Below are positions 1-5,002 of a stretch of DNA of 7,229 bases, in pieces. Origin of the DNA: Desulfobacterales bacterium (lineage in GTDB: Bacteria; Desulfobacterota; Desulfobacteria; Desulfobacterales; Desulfosalsimonadaceae); NCBI GenBank assembly GCA_007135795.1, contig SLIE01000209.1, positions 1 through 7,229 on the forward strand. Reading direction: 5' to 3'. Position numbers and translations under genes: made by a program. Under the pieces are notes generated by a model. That model saw only the letters and a program-made list of their open reading frames with translations, was not told where the DNA came from and did not search any database. Numbering within the stretch: the first letter of the stretch is position 1; each line of letters opens with the position of its first letter.

Positions 1-128
1 GTTACGCCGGCTTGTGACAGCGCTTCGATCAGCTCGAGTTTTTTATCTGTGGTGACAAATCTTTTTTCAGATTGAAGACCGTCCCTCAGGGCCACTTCAC
101 GAATGATGATGTCTGGTGTTGCTTTCAT
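1..128 (-). CDS. HMG-CoA lyase-like protein, N-terminal fragment (runs off left edge)
   Basis: Only the first 42 codons are present; the rest lies beyond the left edge. The visible protein begins MKATPDIIIREVALRDGLQS and continues into a Thr-rich and helical segment ending in SQAGV. The 'REV-x-x-RDGLQ-x-E' stretch (Arg15-Asp16) is the first-strand signature of the HMGL-like TIM-barrel family. In HMG-CoA lyase itself this Arg-Asp pair serves in catalysis and divalent-metal binding, and the Asp-Lys-Lys helix that follows is also typical. Family members cleave HMG-CoA to acetoacetate and acetyl-CoA at the end of leucine degradation. Related aldolases (homocitrate or isopropylmalate synthase type) share the fold but usually read 'DTTLRDG'. 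The ATG at 128-126 is preceded by GAGG (139-136, minus strand) at 7-nt spacing, which supports this start. The gene is divergent from the amidohydrolase. Family assignment is good; exact substrate is less sure from 42 residues. Confidence 0.8.
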   Translation of the reverse strand, partial: MKATPDIIIREVALRDGLQSEKRFVTTDKKLELIEALSQAGV

Positions 129-374
129 CTCCGGGCCTCGTAATTTGTAATTTGTTGAACGCCAGCCTGACAGGTGATCGTGACTATATTGTAAGTGAAT
201 AAAATGGGTGGGGCAAGTATTCGTTTCCCTGTCTCATCGATTGTTATTGCACGGAAACTAAAAAAAGATTGCGGCGTTGTTGCAATGCGGGCAAACTATG
301 TTTTACCAATCACATTGGTCGGCTGTTTCCACCGGGACCATAGCCGGTCGAGCAGGTTAATACCGAAAGGATGA
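129..374. other. Divergent intergenic region between the HMG-CoA lyase-like gene and the amidohydrolase
   Basis: These 246 bp separate two divergently transcribed genes. They contain the candidate minus-strand promoter at 188-216 and a short 7-bp tandem duplication (TAATTTG, 141-154). I could not find a convincing plus-strand promoter with normal spacing for the amidohydrolase, nor a clear operator-like palindrome. No open frame with coding character was seen. Confidence 0.6.
188..216 (-). promoter_or_regulatory. Candidate sigma70-type promoter for the HMG-CoA lyase-like gene
   Basis: On the minus strand TTGCCC (216-211; 4 of 6 to TTGACA) is followed after exactly 17 nt by TACAAT (193-188; 5 of 6 to TATAAT). 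This would start transcription near 181 and give a leader of about 50 nt ahead of the ATG at 128. It was read by eye only; AT-rich intergenic DNA yields such matches by chance. Confidence 0.35.
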
Positions 375-1226
375 ATGATGATTATTGATGTTCACACACA
401 CCTGTTTCCCAGAGACATCCGCGAGCACCGGGGAAAATACATTGGGGATGAACCGGCCTTTGAGCTGCTTTACCGGGATGAAAAGGCCAAAATGATCGGA
501 ACGCGTGAATTGATCGATTCCATGGAGGATAACGGTGTTGATATTTCGGTAATTTGCGGGTTTCCATGGATCAGTGAGGATACGTGCAGAAAACACAATG
601 ACTACATATTGCAGGCAATAACCGATTACCCGGATCGGCTGAAAGGGTTGTGCTGCGTAAACCCGTATTCCGAAGCCTCCGGAAAAGAAGTTGAAAGATG
701 TCTGGACAATGGCTTTTCCGGGGTGGGGGAAATCGCTTTCTATGGCAACGGCGGTATCACGGCCGAAGCGGTTGAAAGCCTGGAAACGATAATGGCGCTT
801 TGTAAAAAACGGGATCTGCCGGTTCTGGTTCACACCAATGAACCGGTCGGCCACTTTTACCCTGGCAAGAGTGATAACACGCTGGCACAGATTTATCATC
901 TTGTGAAAACATATCCGGACAACCGGTTGATCCTGGGGCATTGGGGTGGGGGGATCTTTTTCTATACGCTTCTCAAAAAAGAGGTGCGTGAAAGTTTGAA
1001 AAACGTCTATTTTGACACGGCTGCATCATGTTTTTTATACAGACCGGATATTTACCGGGTTGCCATGGAGCTGGCAGGGGAAGACAAGGTTTTATTCGGG
1101 ACCGATTACCCGCTGATCGGCCCGGGAAGGTATTTCCGGGAACTCGAGGAATCCGGAGTAGGGGAGGCCGCGGCAAAAAAGATTCTGGGCGAAAATGCGG
1201 CCGCGGTTTTCGGGGTGGCGCTTTAA
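375..1226 (+). CDS. TIM-barrel metal-dependent hydrolase, amidohydrolase-2 family
   Basis: A 283-residue protein with the hallmark residues of the amidohydrolase-2 type of metal-dependent TIM-barrel hydrolases. These are His7-x-His9 in 'IIDVHTHLFP' on strand 1, Glu119 in 'GEIAFYG', His153 in 'VLVHTNEP', His189 in 'LILGHWGGG' and Asp244 in 'VLFGTDYP'. All expected metal and catalytic positions are therefore present and the length is normal for the family, so the enzyme should be active. No signal peptide is visible, so it is probably cytosolic. The family includes hydrolases and non-oxidative decarboxylases (for example the ACMSD-like branch), and the sequence does not tell me the substrate. 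The start lies in ATGATG at 375-380. AAAGG (366-370) sits 4 nt from the first ATG and 7 nt from the second, so Met2 (378) may be the true start. The gene is divergent from the HMG-CoA lyase-like gene and is followed directly by a foldback element. Confidence 0.88.
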   Translation: MMIIDVHTHLFPRDIREHRGKYIGDEPAFELLYRDEKAKMIGTRELIDSMEDNGVDISVICGFPWISEDTCRKHNDYILQAITDYPDRLKGLCCVNPYSEASGKEVERCLDNGFSGVGEIAFYGNGGITAEAVESLETIMALCKKRDLPVLVHTNEPVGHFYPGKSDNTLAQIYHLVKTYPDNRLILGHWGGGIFFYTLLKKEVRESLKNVYFDTAASCFLYRPDIYRVAMELAGEDKVLFGTDYPLIGPGRYFRELEESGVGEAAAKKILGENAAAVFGVAL

Positions 1227-1237
1227 AGTCAAAATCG

Positions 1238-1272
1238 TTGCCCACGGAACACACGGAAAAAGGGCGGAAAAA
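1238..1272 (+). repeat. Left arm of the foldback element
   Basis: The 35-bp arm is the reverse complement of 1417-1451 with a single mismatch at 1263 (pairs with 1426). It contains the 'CCCACGGAACACACGGAAAAA' type core that also appears, diverged, at the right edge of the window (7208-7229). Confidence 0.8.
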
Positions 1273-1416
1273 GGGCGAAAGGCAAAAGCGAAAAATCTTT
1301 GCCTCCGGCGGAGAAGCGATAGTGTGGATATTAAGAAAGCAACTCTTTGTCGTCAGGCATTGGAGATTCTGCCCTTAGCCGAAGGCATAACCGCCTTTGA
1401 GTTTTTGTCCTTGATT

Positions 1417-1451
1417 TTTTTCCGCACTTTTTCCGTGTGTTCCGTGGGCAA
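1417..1451 (-). repeat. Right arm of the foldback element
   Basis: Reverse complement of the arm at 1238-1272, 34 of 35 positions matching. A GTG at 1437 inside this arm opens a long frame into the HD gene. Translation from there is unlikely to be real because those residues are just the repeat. Confidence 0.8.
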
Positions 1452-1505
1452 TGCTTTTGGTTTTATGGGCGTCCGGGACCGCTAATAATCTGCAAAGGGC
1501 ATCGC

Positions 1506-2300
1506 TTGAGTAAAATTGCATTTTCTGATAAATTGACATCAATGAAAAAAATATTTCGCGAACTTCAAATTGAAGCCATTCAGATTGCCCGTCAATATCC
1601 GCCCCCTGATTTTTATAGCCATTTTGGCAGGCAGGTCGAACGGTCTTGCCTGACATTTGCGTCTGATCCCAACACCAAGGTAATTCATAATTATATATTT
1701 GAAAATATAGAAAATAACTACGGCCATGGTATCGATCACGCACGAAAAGTGGCCCTGGATGCAGGTGTGCTGATCCTGATTGAAGGGGAAAGCGCCGGGT
1801 ATACGGATGAAAGGCTGTTGCACATGCTCCATCTGGCCCATTGCGCGGGACTGCTCCATGATATCTGCCGCAGACAAAAGCAGCATGCGCGGGTAGGGGC
1901 CGTGGTGGCGGAAAAGGTTTTGCTGGAGCAAGGGTTTTCAGAGAAGGATATTGCGGATATATGCCTGGCGATCGCGAACCACGAGGCTTTTGGGGTGAAT
2001 GATGAAAGCGACACAAGCGAAGGCGACCTTCTCTCGAACTGCCTGTATGACGCGGACAAGTTCCGGTGGGGGCCTGAAAACTTCACCCAGACGGTCTGGT
2101 CCATGGTCAATTGCATGGATGTGTCAATCGAGGTCTTTATGAAACACTACCCCAAAGGAATGTCTTTTCTGCGAAAAATTCGTGACACATTTCGAACACC
2201 GACCGGTCGTATTTATGGACCCCAGTTCATCGATCTTGGTCTCTCCATCGGGGAAGATCTTCACTTGTTGATTATGGAGAAGTATCTTCCCGATTCTTGA
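1506..2300 (+). CDS. HD-domain protein, putative metal-dependent phosphohydrolase
   Basis: The protein carries the HD-superfamily ligand series in the right order. Numbered from the ATG at 1542 these are His66 ('GIDHARKVA'), His106-Asp107 ('LLHDICR'), His115 ('KQHARVG'), His147 ('IANHEAF') and Asp170/Asp172 ('LYDADKF'). HD proteins use such residues to bind one or two metals and hydrolyse phosphoesters, often of nucleotides. With this single-domain form I cannot name a substrate, and no GYP, RelA/SpoT or dNTPase feature is visible. No signal peptide or membrane segment is seen. The start is uncertain. TTG at 1506 has AAAGGG (1494-1499) 6 nt upstream and gives 264 residues. The ATG at 1542 gives 252 residues (MKKIFREL) but has no Shine-Dalgarno. 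I chose 1506 for its ribosome site. The gene converges with minE across a 72-bp gap that has only weak hairpins. Confidence 0.8.
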   Translation: MSKIAFSDKLTSMKKIFRELQIEAIQIARQYPPPDFYSHFGRQVERSCLTFASDPNTKVIHNYIFENIENNYGHGIDHARKVALDAGVLILIEGESAGYTDERLLHMLHLAHCAGLLHDICRRQKQHARVGAVVAEKVLLEQGFSEKDIADICLAIANHEAFGVNDESDTSEGDLLSNCLYDADKFRWGPENFTQTVWSMVNCMDVSIEVFMKHYPKGMSFLRKIRDTFRTPTGRIYGPQFIDLGLSIGEDLHLLIMEKYLPDS

Positions 2301-2372
2301 GATGTTCGAACCCGTAACATCGGACTGTTCGATTCAAAAGCAGTTTGACCGCTTTACCCTCGCAGGCGCACA

Positions 2373-2666
2373 TTATGCCGGCGGATTGTTTTGCTGCGGC
2401 TTTTTATGCCGGGCCGCCAGAATAGGTGTATTCAGAATCAGTGCGGAAGTTCCTTCGGCACGTTCGATATCGAGGGACATCTGCTTCCGGTCGATCTCAA
2501 AATATCGTGAGATGACCTCCATAAGATCTCGTTGAAGATCTTCGAGCATTTCGTCCTTTATTTCAAGTTTGTCATAGACCAGGGCGAATTTCAGGCGTTT
2601 TTTTGCCACTTCCTTGCTGTCTTCCCCCCGGTTCATCAGTTTTTTAAAGAGCGCATTGAACATCAT
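2373..2666 (-). CDS. minE: Cell division topological specificity factor MinE
   Basis: A 97-residue protein, slightly longer than the roughly 88 residues usual for MinE. The parts follow the family plan. An N-terminal amphipathic membrane-targeting stretch (MMFNALFKKLM) is followed by the MinD-contact region with 'AKKRLKFALVYDKL' (about residues 21-34), which displaces MinC and stimulates the MinD ATPase. Then comes the dimerisation domain ('LQRDLMEVISRYFEID', then 'ALILNTPIL'). The basic, Pro/Gln-rich tail after 'NTPIL' looks like a non-conserved extension. The start at 2666 overlaps the minD stop as ATGA, and an alternative ATG follows directly at 2663 (TGATG). AAGGTG (2680-2675) lies inside the end of minD as the ribosome site. 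A frame open to 2717 would extend the protein upstream, but only into minD codons. minE is the last gene of the min operon. Confidence 0.93.
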   Translation of the reverse strand: MMFNALFKKLMNRGEDSKEVAKKRLKFALVYDKLEIKDEMLEDLQRDLMEVISRYFEIDRKQMSLDIERAEGTSALILNTPILAARHKKPQQNNPPA

Positions 2667-3478
2667 GATATTTGCACCTTGCTTTTCCGGCTGATTTTGC
2701 CGCTGAGTTTTTTCCACAACGACCTGGGGGCCGTGGGGTCTTCTATGGGAAGATCCGGATGGCCGTTCATCCGCATGGCGATTTCAATAAACGATTTGCC
2801 GGCCTTCGAATCTTTCTGCATGACCACCGGCAATCCGGTGTTTGCGGAAACCACGATGTTTTCATCGGTTTCAACAAGTCCCAGCAGTTCGATGGAAAGG
2901 ACATCCACCACGTCCTGGTGACTGAGCATATCACCTCTCTCCACCATTTTCGGGATGATCCGGTTTACGATCAGCTTGGGAGTGATAGAACGGCTGTAGA
3001 GTAAACCGATGACGCGGTCCGCATCCCGCACCGAAGAAATCTCCGGCATGCAGACAACGATCGCTTCATCAGCCGCTTCAATCGAGTTTTTAAACCCCTG
3101 CTCAATGCCGGCCGGACAGTCAAGGAGCGTAAAATCGAATTCTTTTTTCAGTTTATTGCAAAGCCATTTCATGTTTTCCGGTTTTATGGTGTCTTTTTCG
3201 TCGCTCTGGGAGGCGGGGATCAGGTAGAGATTGTTAATGCGACGATCTTTTATAGTCGCCTGTTTCAGTTTGCATTTTCCCTGAACCACATCCACGATAT
3301 TGAAAATGATTCTGTTTTCAAGCCCCATTACCACATCCAGATTCCTGAGCCCGATATCCATATCCACTACGGCGACCCGTTTCCCCTGAAGAGCAAGGGC
3401 CGCACCCAATGAAGCAGTGACGGTGGTTTTACCGACCCCGCCTTTTCCTGATGTGACCACAACGATTTTACCTTCCAC
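2663..3478 (-). CDS. minD: Septum site-determining protein MinD (membrane ATPase)
   Basis: A 271-residue ParA/MinD-type ATPase of normal length. The deviant Walker A motif 'GKGGVGKTT' spans residues 11-19, with signature Lys12 and P-loop Lys17. Switch I is 'DIGLRNLD' (41-48), Walker B/switch II is 'LLDCPAGIE' with Asp120, and the base-recognition motif appears as 'LIVNRI' (169-174). The C-terminus 'PRSLWKKLSGKI' (251-262) is the amphipathic membrane-targeting helix. ATP-bound dimers bind the membrane, recruit MinC, and are released by MinE. The start is GTG (3478-3476). It is supported by AAGAGGTG (3490-3483), whose AGAGG lies about 6 nt upstream, and by residues matching the family start 'KIVVVTSGKGG'. 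The stop overlaps minE in ATGA, suggesting translational coupling. A promoter-like sequence just upstream may give minDE transcription independent of minC. Confidence 0.97.
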   Translation of the reverse strand: MEGKIVVVTSGKGGVGKTTVTASLGAALALQGKRVAVVDMDIGLRNLDVVMGLENRIIFNIVDVVQGKCKLKQATIKDRRINNLYLIPASQSDEKDTIKPENMKWLCNKLKKEFDFTLLDCPAGIEQGFKNSIEAADEAIVVCMPEISSVRDADRVIGLLYSRSITPKLIVNRIIPKMVERGDMLSHQDVVDVLSIELLGLVETDENIVVSANTGLPVVMQKDSKAGKSFIEIAMRMNGHPDLPIEDPTAPRSLWKKLSGKISRKSKVQIS

Positions 3479-3501
3479 GTTTCACCTCTTTATCGAAATA
3501 A

Positions 3502-3529
3502 ATTGTATACTGTCTTATTCTGTTTTCAA
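3502..3529 (-). promoter_or_regulatory. Candidate internal sigma70-type promoter ahead of minD
   Basis: On the minus strand TTGAAA (3529-3524; 5 of 6) is followed after 16 nt by TACAAT (3507-3502; 5 of 6). Initiation would fall near 3495, only about 17 nt before the GTG of minD. The Shine-Dalgarno would then lie in a very short leader. A weak 7-bp dyad (AGCCGAA 3531-3537, TTCGGCT 3560-3566) lies just upstream of the -35. This is a by-eye match. Confidence 0.4.
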
Positions 3530-3621
3530 GAGCCGAAATGCCCACAAATTCAATTTATATTCGGCTGAAACGACCCGCTGACCAATAGGATCACGGGTGG
3601 ATGTATAAAAAACGGTCTCAC

Positions 3622-4320
3622 TTAGCGCACTTCGGGCCAGGCGAGCCGTTTAAATGGATTCTCGGTGTTATAATCCATTACCATGATCTTGTTCTGTTCA
3701 ATTTTTGCAAATTCAGGGGTTTTACCCTTGTTCCCGGTACTTGCATCACCGGCTGCGGCAAGTCCGCCGATCTGGATCTGGGTGGGTCTGAAATCCATGG
3801 CCATGATGATCGCCGATTCATTATCCGGCTGCCCGGCAATTGCGGTTCCCAAAAGCGTACCGAGAATGATGATATCTCCGCCTGCAATTGCTTCGGCGCC
3901 GGGGTTCAGGTCACCCATGATGACAAGGTGCTTTTCGGCCTGGATTTTCTGTCCGGAACGGACGCGCCCCGCGATGATCAGCGCTTCACTGCGATGGTTG
4001 TGCCATGCATTGGAAAGATCTCCGGCACGTTTATGGGTTTCGTCCTGTTGGGGCTTTTCAGGGGGGCCTGTTACTTTTCCTACATGGAACTTTTCTTTTA
4101 AGTAGCCCCCGAGTTCGTTGATTATAGTGGCGTCCGCTCCCTGCTCTCCGGCATCGAGTATGATCCGGGCATTGATCGCAAGTTGATTGAGCCGTTCAAA
4201 GGGACGGTTAATCTCTTTTTTCAATTCCTCCAGGGGGAGGGTGGCGTCAAAGGTAATCCATAATCTGTCTCCAACACCTTTCAATCGTACCGGCGGGTTG
4301 ACCTGGTCTGACATGATCAT
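3622..4320 (-). CDS. minC: Septum site-determining protein MinC (FtsZ polymerisation inhibitor)
   Basis: A 232-residue protein with the two-domain plan of MinC. The N-terminal domain (about 10-85) inhibits FtsZ assembly and a hydrophilic linker follows (about 85-115). The C-terminal beta-helix starts at 'GRVRSGQKIQAEKHLVIMGD' (118-137), continues through 'NPGAEAIAGGDIIILG' (139-154), and binds MinD and dimerises. The 'RSGQ' motif (121-124) is intact. In 'GTLLGTAIAG' (154-163) the Arg usually found in this turn ('LRG' or 'MRG') is replaced by Leu. The first ATG (4320) is 3 nt from a weak GGA. The second at 4314 (MSDQVNPP) has better spacing and may be the real start. The gene heads a minC-minD-minE cluster in the order known from enterobacteria. 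A 143-bp gap separates it from minD. Confidence 0.93.
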   Translation of the reverse strand: MIMSDQVNPPVRLKGVGDRLWITFDATLPLEELKKEINRPFERLNQLAINARIILDAGEQGADATIINELGGYLKEKFHVGKVTGPPEKPQQDETHKRAGDLSNAWHNHRSEALIIAGRVRSGQKIQAEKHLVIMGDLNPGAEAIAGGDIIILGTLLGTAIAGQPDNESAIIMAMDFRPTQIQIGGLAAAGDASTGNKGKTPEFAKIEQNKIMVMDYNTENPFKRLAWPEVR

Positions 4321-4504
4321 ATATCCATAGTATTTGCGGTTATGTTGTTGAAGCTTTTTTTATTTGATTAAATATCCGCTTTCTGGTCAGAATGTTTTTG
4401 GCGAGAATAGATCCGATTATACGAAAAATTGAACCGACCAGCGGTTAGCGGCGGATAAGATTGCTCAAACTTAGCCATTTGTTAGATGACACTAAATAGC
4501 ATAC

Positions 4505-4535
4505 ATTATATATAGAAGGCTAAATATCATGTCAA
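4505..4535 (-). promoter_or_regulatory. Candidate sigma70-type promoter for the min operon
   Basis: On the minus strand a perfect TTGACA (4535-4530) is followed by a perfect TATAAT (4510-4505) with a 19-nt spacer. The overlapping TATATA (4512-4507) would give the ideal 17 nt. Initiation near 4498 would leave a leader of about 178 nt before minC. This is the strongest promoter-like sequence in the window. No gene other than minC lies downstream before the next promoter candidate. Confidence 0.5.
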
Positions 4536-4809
4536 GGAGAAAACAATCGAAAAATGGGCAAATTCGGCTTGGGCGTCAATTGTAAGGTTTACTAAAGATT
4601 GCTCCCTGGGATAAGGTTCCTATCTATAGGCTATCTAAAAAAATGGAAGATCGGGCCGCCCTCGTTGGTTGGCACTGAGCTAAGCGAATTCAAATAAATG
4701 TCCCTTAATCTGATTAAACACATAGATCAATGGTAGTCGGCGCTAAACAGCCGAAATCAAAATCGCGCTATGGAAATATAAATTGCATGCTGGTGGGTGT
4801 CGGGCTTGA

Positions 4810-4863
4810 CTCTCGCTCAGCACCAACCTATGCGCTCAGCCCAACATTCAAGTTCAGGCCAAC
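4810..4863 (+). repeat. Three degenerate 18-bp tandem repeats
   Basis: Units are 4810-4827 (CTCTCGCTCAGCACCAAC), 4828-4845 (CTATGCGCTCAGCCCAAC) and 4846-4863 (ATTCAAGTTCAGGCCAAC). They share a 'TCAG-x-(C)CAAC' end in exact 18-bp register. Upstream GTCGGGCTTGA (near 4799-4809) resembles an inverted form of the AGCCCAAC core, so the array may be the decayed remains of a palindromic intergenic repeat. No coding frame spans it. Confidence 0.5.
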
Positions 4864-4928
4864 ATACGCAACTTGATTTTTTATCATAACATGACAGATG
4901 GGTTTTTTTGAGACGGCTCGTAATAACA

Positions 4929-4977
4929 AAGGGAAAAACAGGCCTGGGTTGCCGATTGACGGGCCTGTTTTTCCCTT
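4929..4977 (-). terminator. Rho-independent-type terminator of the acyl-CoA dehydrogenase transcript
   Basis: Arms 4929-4944 (AAGGGAAAAACAGGCC) and 4962-4977 are perfect 16-bp inverted repeats around a 17-nt loop. On the minus strand the GC-rich inner stem (ACAGGCC with GGCCTGT) is followed by TTTTTCCCTTTGTT, a fitting U-rich run. It begins about 25 nt past the stop of the dehydrogenase gene. The reverse orientation also reads as a stem plus T-run, so it could work both ways. It separates the dehydrogenase from the min operon. Confidence 0.85.
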
Positions 4978-5002
4978 CGTAATTGTTGGTTGGCGCTGCT
5001 TG

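Larger units (their letters stand above)
1225..1464. mobile_element. MITE-like foldback element with nearly perfect terminal inverted repeats
   Basis: The core arms are 1238-1272 and 1417-1451. They are 35 bp each, inverted, with one mismatch (first 25 bp identical: TTGCCCACGGAACACACGG then AAAAAG). Weaker pairing (9 of 13) extends outward to about 1225 and 1464. A second inverted pair sits inside, TGCCTCCGGC (1300-1309) against GCCGAAGGCA (1378-1387), 9 of 10. Its centre coincides with that of the outer arms within about 1 bp, so the whole element can fold back on itself. The left arm alone carries an 11-bp tandem duplication (1255-1265, 1266-1276). No transposase is encoded and I found no clear target-site duplication, so mobility is inferred from form only. 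The element starts at the stop codon of the amidohydrolase and ends about 40 bp before the HD gene. When transcribed it could form a long hairpin and act as a terminator or RNA-stability element. Confidence 0.7.
4321..4928. other. Long non-coding region upstream of minC
   Basis: About 600 bp without a supportable gene, AT-rich near minC. It holds the candidate min promoter (4505-4535), a 5-bp stem with an 8-nt loop (TCGGC 4737-4741, GCCGA 4750-4754) and the 18-bp repeats (4810-4863). It also holds a 7-bp inverted pair (TCAAGTT 4848-4854, AACTTGA 4870-4876) followed by T6, which is a weak plus-strand terminator candidate. A tiny plus frame, ATG 4529 to stop 4585 (18 codons), and an open 30-codon stretch after it (4586-4675) are too short to call. 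Confidence 0.6.

Noticed and set aside
357..941. A 194-codon open frame on the minus strand opposite the amidohydrolase
   Set aside because: The plus strand carries a complete amidohydrolase with all family motifs; the antisense product shows no recognisable domain.
1028..1485. Plus-strand frames at 1028-1378 and 1195-1485 with 'TEHTEKGRKK'/'HGTHGKRAEK'-like stretches
   Set aside because: They overlap the amidohydrolase end and translate the foldback repeat; such peptides are a common artefact of this repeat type.
1375..2016. A 213-codon minus-strand open frame opposite the foldback element and HD gene
   Set aside because: It is antisense to a gene with clear HD motifs and its C-terminus is simply the translated repeat arm.
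2301..2372. Terminator between the convergent HD gene and minE
   Set aside because: Only weak stems are visible (GATGTT 2301-2306 with AACATC 2316-2321; AAAGC with GCTTT) with no U-rich run after them.
4529..4678. A small plus frame (18 codons from ATG 4529) and a following open stretch of 30 codons to a stop at 4676
   Set aside because: Too short, interrupted by a stop, no recognisable homology; the ATG overlaps the -35 of a better-supported minus-strand promoter.
4810..4863. Possible CRISPR array or integron attachment site
   Set aside because: Units abut without spacers and are degenerate, and the paired recombination core boxes of an attC site are not evident.
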